From positions 1-61,791 of the forward strand of contig NZ_VWRQ01000031.1 in assembly GCF_008635795.1 (NCBI RefSeq): 61,791 bases of DNA, written 5' to 3'. The translations under genes and the position numbers were made by a program. The DNA is from Paenibacillus tepidiphilus. GTDB taxonomy: Bacteria; Bacillota; Bacilli; Paenibacillales; Paenibacillaceae. This document shows positions 45,171-54,496 of this stretch, piece by piece. Positions within the stretch are counted from its first letter, which is position 1; the number at the start of each line of letters is the position of its first letter. The notes below the pieces were generated by a model. That model was given only the letters and a program-made list of their open reading frames with translations, ran no database searches and was not told the origin of the DNA.

Positions 45171-46913
45171 TTATACCTTTTTCAGCACCATATAGCCGTA
45201 TCCTGGCAGCTTGACCGACAATCTGCCGCGTTCGGCGCGGTAGGTATCGCCGGTAAAGAGGTTGTTCCACTCCCGTTCCTCCACGCTCAGCTGGAAGGTT
45301 TGAGTGGTCTCCTCCGTGTTGATCAGCACCATGATCACGTCATCGCCCAGGCTGCGCTCGTAGGCCAGCTTGGTGCCCTGCGGGCCGGCCTCCAGGAAGG
45401 TAATGGCGCCGGTCCGCAGCGCCGGCTCCTCGGCACGGATGCGGATCAGCTGCTGGTAATAGCTGAACAGCTCGCGGTCCTGCTTGGCCGGGTCCCATTC
45501 CATGCATTTGCGGCAGCCGGGATCGTTCTCTCCGTCCATTCCGATTTCACCGCCGTAATAGATGCAAGGGGTTCCCATGAACGTGAACTGGAAGAGCGCG
45601 GCCAGCTTGACCCTGTTCTTGTTGCCGCCTGCGAGGGTAAGCACCCGGGGCGTGTCATGGCTGTCGAGCAGATTAAAGGCGACCTCGCTGGCCTGCAGCG
45701 GATAGCGTGCGAGCTGACTGCCGATCGCATGGGAGAAGCCTTCCGCATCGACCGTTCCGTGGACGAAGAAGTCCAGCACCGCATCGGTGAACGGATAGTT
45801 CATCACAGCGTCGAATTGGTCGCCCTCAAGCCATGGTGCAGATTCATGCCAGATTTCGCCGAGAATATAGGCCTCCGGATTGGCAGCCTTGACCACTTTG
45901 CGGAAATCGCGCCAGAAGGCGTGATCGACCTCATCGGCCACATCGAGCCGCCAGCCGTCGAGTCCGACTTCTTTAATCCAGAATTCGGCTACTTTTAAGA
46001 GATAGGCCTTGACCTCAGGATGCTCTGTGTTCAGCTTCGGCATCAGCGGCTCGAAGGCAAAGGAGTCATAATTCGGGATATTGTCCGTCACCTGCAGCGG
46101 GAATTCGCGGATATGGAACCAGTCTTTGTACAGGGAGGCTTCGCCCTTCTCCAGCACATCGACGAACGGGGCAAAGGTGCGCCCCGAGTGGTTGAATACG
46201 GCGTCCAGCAGCACGCGGATGCCCCGCTCGTGGCAGGCATCGACCAGCCGTTTCAGCGTCTGTACATCACCGAAATGCGGGTCGACCATCATATAATCCT
46301 CGGTATCATATTTATGGTTCGTGGTTCCTTTGAAGATCGGCGTGAAGTAGATACCGGTGATGCCAAGCTCGCTTAAGTGATCAAGATGGTCGATAACCCC
46401 CTGTAAATCTCCGCCGAAGAAATTATGCGGGGTAGGTGTTCCACCCCAAGTCTCTACACCTTCCGGGTTAAGGGAAGGATCGCCATTAGCGAATCGTTCG
46501 GGGAAAATCTGATAAAAGACCGCATCCTTGACCCAGGCCGGCGGTGTAAACACATCGGCCGGGTTGAGGAACGGATATTCAAACAGCTTGAGCGGATTAG
46601 CCGGACGTTCGGCAACAAAGCCGTTTTCGGTCATCCAGATCTGCTCTCTGCCCTTTTGCAGCAAGAACCCGTATTTCAGTCTGCGGAGCTTGGGAATGGA
46701 TTCGCATTCCCAGTAATCGAACATCGCATCCGAGGTGAACAGCGTCATCGGGATCAGCTCTTTAGTGGCGTCCCAGGCATATTTATCGCCAACCCAAGCG
46801 AATACTTCAGTTAAGTCGCCTTTCTTGGCGCGCAGGCGCAGATGGATGGTCTGGCGGTCATAGGCATAGGACCAGTTCAGCCGGGGACGATGGTAGACAG
46901 CTTCAAGTAACAT
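45171..46913 (-). CDS. Cyclomaltodextrinase / neopullulanase (GH13_20)
   Basis: 580 residues, no signal peptide, so cytoplasmic. An N-terminal CBM34-type domain (1-120: LEAVYHRPRLNWSYAYD) that mediates dimer formation in this family is followed by GH13: DAVFNHSGRTF, D324 in GWRLDVADEVDH, E353 in LGEIWHES, LLDSHDTPR, and the family insert MPKLNT. Members open cyclodextrins and cut maltodextrins and pullulan to maltose, panose and glucose. The ATG has AGGAGG 8 bases upstream. It converges on the amylopullulanase and is divergent from malE across an 810-bp region. Exact specificity (cyclomaltodextrinase, neopullulanase or maltogenic amylase) cannot be fixed by sequence alone. Confidence 0.9.
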   Translation of the reverse strand: MLLEAVYHRPRLNWSYAYDRQTIHLRLRAKKGDLTEVFAWVGDKYAWDATKELIPMTLFTSDAMFDYWECESIPKLRRLKYGFLLQKGREQIWMTENGFVAERPANPLKLFEYPFLNPADVFTPPAWVKDAVFYQIFPERFANGDPSLNPEGVETWGGTPTPHNFFGGDLQGVIDHLDHLSELGITGIYFTPIFKGTTNHKYDTEDYMMVDPHFGDVQTLKRLVDACHERGIRVLLDAVFNHSGRTFAPFVDVLEKGEASLYKDWFHIREFPLQVTDNIPNYDSFAFEPLMPKLNTEHPEVKAYLLKVAEFWIKEVGLDGWRLDVADEVDHAFWRDFRKVVKAANPEAYILGEIWHESAPWLEGDQFDAVMNYPFTDAVLDFFVHGTVDAEGFSHAIGSQLARYPLQASEVAFNLLDSHDTPRVLTLAGGNKNRVKLAALFQFTFMGTPCIYYGGEIGMDGENDPGCRKCMEWDPAKQDRELFSYYQQLIRIRAEEPALRTGAITFLEAGPQGTKLAYERSLGDDVIMVLINTEETTQTFQLSVEEREWNNLFTGDTYRAERGRLSVKLPGYGYMVLKKV

Positions 46914-47528
46914 AGATGAATCCTCCTAAAGTAATGGGATGAGTAACTCCGAAGCCACGTCAGACTGAGCGGCTTACGGAGGCTGCACATAAAAATAAGG
47001 GTGTGTATGTATAAATCCTCCAATACAGTGGATAACAACTGTGTAGGAAGCTTATGCAACAGCGGCCTGGACGAGCTGTATATCTGTGCATCAGTTGCGC
47101 GCAATTTGGACTAAACGCCAAATTTGCCCACAGCAAAAAGGCACATCCGTGGCAAAGAGCTTGCCCAGGGATTGTGCCTGGTGAGTATCACGACCTTCGA
47201 AGCCGGTAATAAACGCAGATTCTTCAGCGAGAGTCCAGCAGGCCAGGCTGCTTATAATGTTTTGGATTATAGCATGGAATAAATGGCTGTTCAATACTAT
47301 TGTTCAAACCGTTGCACAAAATGACATGCGGAAAAATTCACATCCAAATGGACAAGCAGGCCTGAAAAAACGCTAAGAAATACGTTTATAAGTAAATTTA
47401 AGCAAGAAAAAACACGAAAAAAAGAGAAAAGAGTGATAAGTAGAGTAATTAGGAGTATTCGTGTAAAATATGAAGCAAATAGCTTAATATATGCTAATAA
47501 AACGGTTATTTGGGCAAATACACTATGT
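46914..47528. other. Long intergenic region between the cyclomaltodextrinase gene and malE
   Basis: No gene supported. It contains the cyclomaltodextrinase leader on the minus strand, a palindrome GCAATTTGG/CCAAATTTGC at 47101-47127, a half-conserved LacI-type site around 47305-47318 (CAAACCGTTGCA) and then a very AT-rich stretch (47330-47520) with runs of A. The short frames here lack ribosome binding sites. Probably a dual promoter region. Confidence 0.5.
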
Positions 47529-47565
47529 GCAAACGTTTTTACAATCAAGATTCATGTTGTATTAT
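47529..47565 (+). promoter_or_regulatory. malE promoter with operator over the -35
   Basis: TTTACA (-35, 47538-47543), 16-bp spacer, TATTAT (-10, 47560-47565). The LacI-type site GCAAACGTTTTT (47529-47540) overlaps the -35 by three bases, so bound repressor should block RNA polymerase. A long leader of about 150 bases follows. Confidence 0.65.
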
Positions 47566-47654
47566 GAATTTAGTAATGAAGCGCTTTCTAGAACTAGGCT
47601 AAAGCGGATACAGAAGGTTGGAAGAACAAAACAGACGTTTTTTTTGGATCTTCT

Positions 47655-47666
47655 GAAATCGTTTGC
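47655..47666. promoter_or_regulatory. Second operator-like site in the malE leader
   Basis: GAAATCGTTTGC, with the central CG and both half-sites recognisable. It is about 126 bases downstream of the first operator, close to twelve helical turns, and could allow looping or act as a roadblock. Confidence 0.5.
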
Positions 47667-47723
47667 GCAAGTTCTGCAGCATCATTGTTGGCAAGCGTAC
47701 ACAAATTAGGAGGGGTTAAAGCA

Positions 47724-49064
47724 ATGAAGTTGAAAAAGCTTATGGTTCTCACCGCCGCAGCTTCTATGGCACTGTCTGTCACTGCCTGCGGATCTAGCAA
47801 CAACAACGGAAATAACGGGGGCAACAACACAACCGCAACGAATGCACCGACAGAAAGCACAGCTCCGGCCGGAAACGCAGGCACGGACAACGCTGGCACT
47901 GAAACCGTGCAAATTACACCTGAGGATGGCGCATCTCTGGTTGTATGGGAAAGTAAAGAAGAAAGAGCCTTTACAGACGCGATCGCGAAGGAATTCACTG
48001 AAAAATACAATGTTCCTGTAAAAATCGAAGAGCTGTCGCCGGTAGAGCAGGTTACCAAGCTGTCCCAGGACGGTCCTTCCGGTCTGGCTGCTGACGTTAT
48101 TCTGATTCCGCATGACAACCTGGGCAGAGCCGCAAGTGCACAGCTCCTGCTTCCAAACGACGTGTTCGAGCAAGAAACGATCAAGAACAATACTGAAGCC
48201 TCGATTACTGGTTCTAGCTATGACGGAATGCTTTACGGCTATCCGCGTGCAGCTGAAACTTATGCTCTGTACTACAACAAGTCTCTTGTCACTGAAGCGC
48301 CTAAGAGCTTTGATGATGTACTAGCTTTCGGCAAAACCTTCACTGATAAAGCCAATAACCGCTACGGCATCATGTGGGAAGTCGGCAACATGTACTTCAG
48401 CTACCCGTTCATCGCTTCTAACGGCGGCTATATCTTCGGGGATAACGGCACCAACAAAGACGATATCGGTATCAATACCGATGGCGCAATTGCAGGCTTG
48501 AGCGAGTTTGTAAAACTGAAAGAAATTCTGCCGATTAACAGCGGCGATATTAACCCTGACATTAAGCGCAGTCTCTTCAACGCCGGCGATGTCGCAATGG
48601 ATATCAACGGACCTTGGGAACTGGCCGGCTACAAAACTGCTCTCGGTGACAACCTGGGACTGGCACCGCTGCCGACTATCGGCGGAAAGACTGCCATCAC
48701 TCTGGCCGGCTTCAAGATCTTTGCAGTTAACGCCTATACCCAATATCCAAATGCCGCCAAGCTCTATGCTGAGTTCGCTTCCAGCAAGGAAGCCCAGCTT
48801 AAGCTGAACGAACTGGTCGGATCGATTCCAACCAACCTGGAAGCTCTGGAAGACCCGCAAATCAAGGATGATGTATATGTATCCGCTTTTGCAGAACAGG
48901 CTAAAAACTCCCAGCCAATGCCATCCATTCCTGAAATGGGCAATGTATGGAGTCCTGTAAATGCAGCCCTGCCGGAAATCTGGGACAAAGGCGCAGACCC
49001 TAAGACTGCCATGGATAAAGCAGCCCAACAGATCAAGGATCTGAACGACGGCGCTTCGCAGTAA
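47724..49064 (+). CDS. malE: Maltodextrin ABC transporter substrate-binding lipoprotein
   Basis: 446 residues; ATG after AGGAGGGG. Lipoprotein signal ends at C22 (SVTAC), followed by a disordered Asn/Gly/Thr linker to about 70. The mature part is a cluster B extracellular sugar-binding protein: VVWESKEERAFTDAIAKEF, ADVILIPHDNLG, YGYPRAAETYALYYNKSLV, and FNAGDVAMDINGPWELAGY, all close to MalE/MdxE. First gene of malEFG. A perfect 13-bp hairpin separates it from malF, which probably keeps MalE in excess over the permeases. Binds linear or cyclic maltodextrins produced at the surface. Confidence 0.94.
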   Translation: MKLKKLMVLTAAASMALSVTACGSSNNNGNNGGNNTTATNAPTESTAPAGNAGTDNAGTETVQITPEDGASLVVWESKEERAFTDAIAKEFTEKYNVPVKIEELSPVEQVTKLSQDGPSGLAADVILIPHDNLGRAASAQLLLPNDVFEQETIKNNTEASITGSSYDGMLYGYPRAAETYALYYNKSLVTEAPKSFDDVLAFGKTFTDKANNRYGIMWEVGNMYFSYPFIASNGGYIFGDNGTNKDDIGINTDGAIAGLSEFVKLKEILPINSGDINPDIKRSLFNAGDVAMDINGPWELAGYKTALGDNLGLAPLPTIGGKTAITLAGFKIFAVNAYTQYPNAAKLYAEFASSKEAQLKLNELVGSIPTNLEALEDPQIKDDVYVSAFAEQAKNSQPMPSIPEMGNVWSPVNAALPEIWDKGADPKTAMDKAAQQIKDLNDGASQ

Positions 49065-49104
49065 GCATCAATAGGTCTATCCCAACAGTGAATTTATGAA
49101 ATCA

Positions 49105-49136
49105 AATCGCCCGCCGCCTGGTAGCGGCGGGCGATT
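49105..49136 (+). other. Perfect hairpin between malE and malF
   Basis: AATCGCCCGCCGC and GCGGCGGGCGATT form a 13-bp GC-rich stem with a CTGGTA loop, not followed by a T run. Such intercistronic stems stabilise the upstream part of the mRNA, as in E. coli malE-malF. The RNA effect is inferred from structure and position. Confidence 0.8.
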
Positions 49137-49170
49137 CTCTGATTTCCCAGGAGAGGAGAGCGGAAGGGAA

Positions 49171-50484
49171 ATGCAGCGACACCATACTAGAGCTACGATA
49201 CTGTCGACCTTGTTTATGGGATTGGGACAAATATATAACCGCCAATTTATTAAAGGTATTATTTTTATCATCGTAGAGGCTTTAAGCTTAGTTTACTTTA
49301 TTCAGAATCTGGGACGCGCGGTCTGGGGCGTCGTTACGTTGGGTACAGCTACCCAGCACTTCGAGAAGGTCAACGGAATCGCCAAACTGGTCAAAGGTGA
49401 CCATTCTATATTCATTCTGATCGAGAGTTTAATTACGATTATATTCTTTCTTCTGTTCGTGGTTGCCTGGTATATGAATATCAGAGATGCTCGCAAGACC
49501 GGGGCTGCGCGAGACGCAGGGCATACTCCGGGTACTTTCAAGCAGAGCATCCGCTATATCCTCGATTACAAGTTTGCGCAGACATTTCTTATCCTGCCGT
49601 CTGTAGGCATTCTGTTATTTACAGTAATGCCGATTATCTTCATGATCATGCTGGCGTTTACGAACTATTCTGCGCCTAACCATATGCCTCCGGCCAAGCT
49701 GGTAGACTGGGTTGGCTTTGAAACCTTCCGTAATCTTGTGGTGCTTAAATCATGGAGCCAAACCTTTTACGGGGTTCTTACTTGGACTATTATCTGGGCG
49801 GTCCTGTCCACGATTACTACCTATTTCGGCGGTATGCTGGTCGCCATGCTGGTCAGCCAGCAAGGCATCCGTTTCAAAGGCATCTGGAGAGCTATTCTGA
49901 TTGTTCCGTATGCTATTCCGCAGATGATCTCCCTTCTGCTCATGCGTAACCTGTTCAACGGCCAGTTTGGTCCGATTAACCAATATCTGAAGTTCTTCGG
50001 ACTCGGCGGTCTTCCTTGGCTGACGGATCCATTCTGGGCTAAAGTAACGGTTATCGTTGTAAACATGTGGGTTGGTATACCGGTATCCATGCTGCTGATT
50101 ATCGGGGTTCTGACCACAATTCCACGCGATATGTATGAAGCGGCAGAAGTGGACGGAGCGACTAACTACCAGAAATTCCGAATCGTTACATTGCCTATGG
50201 TGCTATTCACGACGGCACCTACACTGATTGCCCAGTTTGCAGGCAATATCAATAACTTTAATGCGATCTTCCTGTTAACAGCCGGCAGTCCTCCCAACGG
50301 GGATTATCAATACGCCGGTTCCACCGATTTGCTCGTGACGTGGCTCTACAAGCTCACACTTGACCAGAATAAATACAACATGGCATCTGCGGTCGGTATC
50401 ATTATCTTCATCATCGTGGCCAGCTTCTCGATTTACAATTACCGGCGGACGAAATCATTCAAAGAGGAGGATATGATCCAATGA
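49171..50484 (+). CDS. malF: Maltodextrin ABC transporter permease MalF
   Basis: 437 residues. The ATG at 49171 follows GGAGAGCGGAAGGGAA; the longer frame upstream runs through the hairpin and is rejected. Two N-terminal helices (TLFMGLGQIYNRQFIKGIIF, IESLITIIFFLLFVVAWYM) precede the six-helix MalF core, which ends with the EAA loop EAAEVDGATNYQKFRIVTLP that contacts the ATPase. The MalF-type P2-like loop is short, as in other Gram-positive transporters. The stop overlaps malG (ATGA). Confidence 0.94.
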   Translation: MQRHHTRATILSTLFMGLGQIYNRQFIKGIIFIIVEALSLVYFIQNLGRAVWGVVTLGTATQHFEKVNGIAKLVKGDHSIFILIESLITIIFFLLFVVAWYMNIRDARKTGAARDAGHTPGTFKQSIRYILDYKFAQTFLILPSVGILLFTVMPIIFMIMLAFTNYSAPNHMPPAKLVDWVGFETFRNLVVLKSWSQTFYGVLTWTIIWAVLSTITTYFGGMLVAMLVSQQGIRFKGIWRAILIVPYAIPQMISLLLMRNLFNGQFGPINQYLKFFGLGGLPWLTDPFWAKVTVIVVNMWVGIPVSMLLIIGVLTTIPRDMYEAAEVDGATNYQKFRIVTLPMVLFTTAPTLIAQFAGNINNFNAIFLLTAGSPPNGDYQYAGSTDLLVTWLYKLTLDQNKYNMASAVGIIIFIIVASFSIYNYRRTKSFKEEDMIQ

Positions 50485-51326
50485 GCGGAGTAAAAATTAA
50501 AACAAGAATACGGCTCGGATTAAGTTATTTGATGCTGGTTATTCTGTCTGTTGCAGCACTTTATCCTGCCATTTGGATTCTGTTATCGTCGCTGCGGCCA
50601 GGCAAATCCCTTTACAGTAAAACACTGATTCCTGAAACGTTTACGCTTGAACATTACCGGGCACTCTTCTATGATCCTACCCTGCTGTTCCCTACCTGGT
50701 GGCTAAATACGTTTAAAATTGCCTTCTTCTCCATGCTTCTGGGCGTGTTCCTGACATTGCTTACCAGCTATGCGGTCTCCCGGTTCAGGTTCAAGGCGCG
50801 CAAGACCACCATGTCCGGACTGCTGGTGCTGGGAATGTTTCCGGGCTTCATGAGTATGATTGCCATCTACCTGCTGCTGAAAGAATTTGATCTGCTGGAT
50901 AAGCATCTGGCTCTGATTATCGTCTATGCAGCCGGAGCTCCGCTTGGCGGGACACTGATCGCGAAGGGGTTCCTCGATACGATACCGCGTTCGCTGGACG
51001 AAGCTGCCCGCATTGACGGTGCCAGCAACTTCGGAATCTTCTGGAGAGTGATTCTGCCTCTGTCGAGACCGATGATTACCTACATGGCGCTTACGCAATT
51101 TGTCGGACCTTGGGTTGACTTTATCTTTGCCCGGCTCATCCTGCGGACCAAGGAGAAATGGACCGTTGCCGTCGGCATGTGGGATATGGTGAATACGAAC
51201 CAGAACACCAATTTCACGACCTTTGCAGCCGGGGCTGTACTGATCTCTATCCCAATCATGATCCTCTTTGCCTTCCTGCAAAAGCTGCTCGTCGAAGGCT
51301 TGACTGCCGGGGCGAGCAAGGGTTAA
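50481..51326 (+). CDS. malG: Maltodextrin ABC transporter permease MalG
   Basis: 281 residues, six helices. The EAA loop DEAARIDGASNFGIFWRVIL is intact, and the start overlaps the malF stop by four bases, so the two are co-translated. No ATPase gene follows; in Bacilli a shared MsmX-type ATPase encoded elsewhere energises several sugar transporters, so this is not a defect. A terminator at 51361-51408 ends the operon. Confidence 0.94.
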   Translation: MSGVKIKTRIRLGLSYLMLVILSVAALYPAIWILLSSLRPGKSLYSKTLIPETFTLEHYRALFYDPTLLFPTWWLNTFKIAFFSMLLGVFLTLLTSYAVSRFRFKARKTTMSGLLVLGMFPGFMSMIAIYLLLKEFDLLDKHLALIIVYAAGAPLGGTLIAKGFLDTIPRSLDEAARIDGASNFGIFWRVILPLSRPMITYMALTQFVGPWVDFIFARLILRTKEKWTVAVGMWDMVNTNQNTNFTTFAAGAVLISIPIMILFAFLQKLLVEGLTAGASKG

Positions 51327-51360
51327 TCGGTCCTTTGCCATTTTACGTGCTTTAATAAGA

Positions 51361-51408
51361 ACAAGGTACAGCCTTCATTTGATTCGAAGGGTGTACCTTG
51401 TGTCTTTT
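51361..51408 (+). terminator. Terminator of the malEFG operon
   Basis: ACAAGGTACA-CCTTC pairs with GAAGG-TGTACCTTGT (one G bulged on each arm) around a 9-base loop, then GTCTTTTC. Confidence 0.85.
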
Positions 51409-51591
51409 CGTTCCAAAATTTGACGAAATATGACGAAAAATGGCGAATCACATAAAACCTCCTGAATTCGCTTTCACGGAAATTCCCGCTAGTGTGGGTA
51501 CTCAGGGACTCCTGCCGGAGCGCCTGATTTAGGCTTCAAGGATAAAACCCACTACTGTGGCGTTATTTTATTCTATGGGGAGAGTAGACTT

Positions 51592-53697
51592 ATGAAACGA
51601 CAACGAAGCCTGCATCTGCAATCGGTTGGCGTTAAATTGTTCGTGATCCTGTTCGGTACGATTCTGTTATTGTCTTCCGTGCTTGGTGTGACCTCCTATT
51701 ATGCGGCAAAAGGCATTATCACCAATGAGGTGGCGGCCGCTTCCTCACAATCCATTGTCCAGGCCGCGGACAAGCTCGACTTTCTCTTTGTCGAGTATGA
51801 AGCGCTTTCGCGGCAATTTGCCGTGGATCAGGCGCTTAAGGCGGATCTGGAGGCGGTGAATGATCCCGGTATCGGAACCGTGGCTAAGGTTGCCGCCGAA
51901 GCGCGCATCCGCAGCAAGCTCGATGCCGTCAAGGGCTCCGATGAACGTCTCATGGGCATCCGTCTTGTTTCCCGCAGCCTCGCCGAAGTTGAATCCTATA
52001 AAACCTCAGGCGTTACGGGAATCCGCACCGACGAGGGGATCCTGGCGAGAATCAAGCAGATTGACGAGGCCAAGGGCAATCCGGTGTGGTTCCCGGTCCG
52101 GCCGAAGGGCTTCTTCGATACATATTCGGAAGCTTCGCTCACGATGGGACGGCTTCTGCGCAATATGCAAAATCCGCAAGCAGAATATTATATGCTGATT
52201 GAGATCAAGCGGGATGCGCTTAAGGGCACACTTTCGAACCTGAAGATCGGTCAGGGCGGGGAGCTGCGCATCCTGAATGCAGCCGGAAATGTTGTGTATG
52301 CAGCGGATGACGCTCTCCTGGAGCAGTCCTCGTTCATTAAGCCGGCCGTGGCGGAGCCGCAGCCGGACGAGGAGGCGGATCGTTCCTTTATGGCAGACGA
52401 TGAAGCCGGAACGGAGCAGCTGGCGGTCTACCAGCCGCTGACTACGGGCGGCTGGACACTGCTTGGCTACGCACCGGTCAGCGATTTCACCAAGTCGGCT
52501 GACCGCCTGCTGTATATTACGCTGCTCGTAGTGCTCGCAGCGGCGCTCATCGCTCTCCTGATCGGGTATGTGCTGGTGCGCCTGATCGGCAAGCCGCTGG
52601 GCAAGCTGGCCCGGCTGATGGAGGAAGGAGAGCAGGGCAATCTGCAGGTCCGCACCAATTTCAAAGGGCGAGATGAAATCGGTCGGCTGGGTCACAGCTT
52701 CAACCGGATGATGGAGCAGATTTCTCGCCTCGCCGGCCAGAGCGGCGCTTCGGCGACGGAGGTGCTGGCTACCTCGGAACAGCTGGTCCATGCTTCCGGG
52801 ACGATTGCCGACCATGCCCGCGAGCTGGCGTCGGCGACCGGAGAAATTGCCCAGGGCGCGGCCAGTCTGGCAGCGGAAGCCGACAGCAGCAACCATGACG
52901 TGGAACAGATGGGCGATAAGATGCAGGAAGTGGACGGAATCAACCGGGTCATGGATGCAGCAGCCGAGAAAGTGATCGCGGTCAGCGAGCAGGGAGCGGA
53001 ACTGATGAAGACCCTGGTAGCGCAAAGTGAGTCGACGGTGCAGATGATGCGGCTGATTGAAGCGAATTCGGCCAAGCTGCAGGAAAGCACTCATCTCATC
53101 CGCAATATTCTCGCTCCAATGATTGCCATGAACAAGCAGACGAACATTCTGGCGCTCAATGCTTCCATAGAAGCTGTCCGCGCCGGTGCGGCCGGCAGAG
53201 GCTTTATAGTCATCGCCGATGAGATCCGCGCGCTGGCCGGCCAGTCCAGCCAGTCCATTGCTTCCGTCTCGCAAATTACGGAGGAGATCGGCCGGAACAT
53301 CGAGGACACCGTCAAGGTTGTGGGCGAAGCGGCGCCGCTCTTCAGTGAGCAGATCGGTTCGGTGCGGGAATCCTCGCAGATCTTTGCCGCAGTACGCAAG
53401 GAGATGGAAGATTTCATTGAATATCTGGGCCAGTCTTCCGCGGCGGTTTCGGAGCTGACCATCTTCCAGGCACGCCTTGGCGAGTCGATGGGCAGTGTCC
53501 GTTCTGTAGTGCAGCAGACCAGCGCCTCTACGGAAGAAGTGGCGGCGATGTCTTCCCGGCAATTGACGGTAAGCGGCGAACTGGTTACGTTGTCCAGACA
53601 GCTGGAGGAGCTGGCGGAGAGCCTGAAGCAATCGCTGGTGTCTTTCCACGGGCAGGCTGAACATCCGGGAGCAGACAAACCGGAACAATTGCAATAA
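51592..53697 (+). CDS. Methyl-accepting chemotaxis protein
   Basis: 701 residues. Helix 1 (about 13-35), an extracellular double-Cache-like sensor (about 40-300), helix 2 (about 305-328), HAMP (KPLGKLARLMEEGEQGNLQV) and a signalling domain. The kinase-control tip reads NKQTNILALNASIEAVRAG then AAGRGFIVIADEIRALAGQSS near 513-550; ASIEAVRAG instead of AAIEAARAG is a mild departure from the consensus. It follows malEFG after 265 bases and a terminator, so it is not in that operon, but a role in taxis to sugars is possible. No ligand can be assigned. ATG with GGGGAG 8 bases upstream. Confidence 0.92.
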   Translation: MKRQRSLHLQSVGVKLFVILFGTILLLSSVLGVTSYYAAKGIITNEVAAASSQSIVQAADKLDFLFVEYEALSRQFAVDQALKADLEAVNDPGIGTVAKVAAEARIRSKLDAVKGSDERLMGIRLVSRSLAEVESYKTSGVTGIRTDEGILARIKQIDEAKGNPVWFPVRPKGFFDTYSEASLTMGRLLRNMQNPQAEYYMLIEIKRDALKGTLSNLKIGQGGELRILNAAGNVVYAADDALLEQSSFIKPAVAEPQPDEEADRSFMADDEAGTEQLAVYQPLTTGGWTLLGYAPVSDFTKSADRLLYITLLVVLAAALIALLIGYVLVRLIGKPLGKLARLMEEGEQGNLQVRTNFKGRDEIGRLGHSFNRMMEQISRLAGQSGASATEVLATSEQLVHASGTIADHARELASATGEIAQGAASLAAEADSSNHDVEQMGDKMQEVDGINRVMDAAAEKVIAVSEQGAELMKTLVAQSESTVQMMRLIEANSAKLQESTHLIRNILAPMIAMNKQTNILALNASIEAVRAGAAGRGFIVIADEIRALAGQSSQSIASVSQITEEIGRNIEDTVKVVGEAAPLFSEQIGSVRESSQIFAAVRKEMEDFIEYLGQSSAAVSELTIFQARLGESMGSVRSVVQQTSASTEEVAAMSSRQLTVSGELVTLSRQLEELAESLKQSLVSFHGQAEHPGADKPEQLQ

Positions 53698-53715
53698 ATT
53701 GTTACTTATTTAAGT

Positions 53716-53750
53716 CCCCCTCCATCCCCCGCTGATGCGGGCTGGAGGGG
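53716..53750 (+). terminator. Terminator after the chemotaxis protein gene
   Basis: CCCCTCCA and TGGAGGGG, with CCCGC/GCGGG inside, form a strong stem followed by TATATTCT rather than a full T run. Confidence 0.65.
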
Positions 53751-53797
53751 TATATTCTGGACTTCCTGAATTCACTAAATCATGAAAGAGATGGACT

Positions 53798-54496
53798 ATG
53801 AAATTATTCTGTATCCCTTATGCCGGAGGCTCGGCCTCCTTCTATAGTCAATGGTCAAGCCATATAAAAGGAATCGCTGAGATTGTTCCAGTGGAGCTGG
53901 CTGGCAGAGGCAGGAGAGTGCATGAGCCGTTCTACCGGACTTTTGAAGAAGCGCTTGAAGATATTACATCGATGATTGTGCCGCAATTAAATGGAGATTC
54001 CTATGCGATTCTCGGGCATAGCCTGGGGGCTATTCTTGCCTATGAAACAATTCATCAGCTGAAAAGCAGGGGTTATCAGGAGCCGGAGGTCGCTTTTTTC
54101 TCTGGCAGATCAGCCCCGCAGGTAAGGGATATGGATAAAACCATCGTTCACCTGCTCCCGGATGATAAGTTTATACAGCACGTAAGGGAATTAGGCGGGA
54201 CGCCGCCGCAGTTTTTTGATAATAGAGAATTGATGGATCTCTTTTTGCCTATTATCAGGTCGGACTTCCGGTTGTCGGAGACTTATCTGTTCAAAGAGAG
54301 AAACAGTAAACTCGGGTGTGACGTCAACGTATTCTTCGGTTATAAGGATGACACCCTGTCAGGAGATATCAAAGAGTGGGATCAAATATCTGACAAAGCT
54401 TGCAGGTATGCCGGTTTTGATGGAGATCATTTTTTTATTCATAGTCATTCGCAACCGGTTCTAGAGGCACTTACGAAGGCTCTCCATTTCCGCTAG
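53798..54496 (+). CDS. Type II thioesterase of the NRPS cluster
   Basis: 232 residues, the usual size of discrete (TEII) thioesterases. Serine nucleophile in ILGHSLGAILAYE (GHSLG), an early FCIPYAGGSASFY oxyanion segment, ELAGRGRR, and the catalytic His in GFDGDHFFIHSH. TEII enzymes clear misprimed or stalled acyl groups from carrier domains. It is 156 bases upstream of the NRPS start on the same strand. Its base composition is AT-richer than the NRPS from the first adenylation domain on, but similar to the first condensation domain. Confidence 0.93.
   Translation: MKLFCIPYAGGSASFYSQWSSHIKGIAEIVPVELAGRGRRVHEPFYRTFEEALEDITSMIVPQLNGDSYAILGHSLGAILAYETIHQLKSRGYQEPEVAFFSGRSAPQVRDMDKTIVHLLPDDKFIQHVRELGGTPPQFFDNRELMDLFLPIIRSDFRLSETYLFKERNSKLGCDVNVFFGYKDDTLSGDIKEWDQISDKACRYAGFDGDHFFIHSHSQPVLEALTKALHFR

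Noticed and set aside
49096..49170. 25-residue N-terminal extension of MalF
   Set aside because: It would be translated through the 13-bp hairpin; the ATG at 49171 has a proper purine-rich site and starts where homologues do.
50481..51408. malEFG considered defective because no MalK gene follows
   Set aside because: Bacilli commonly share one MsmX-type ATPase among sugar importers, and both EAA loops are intact.
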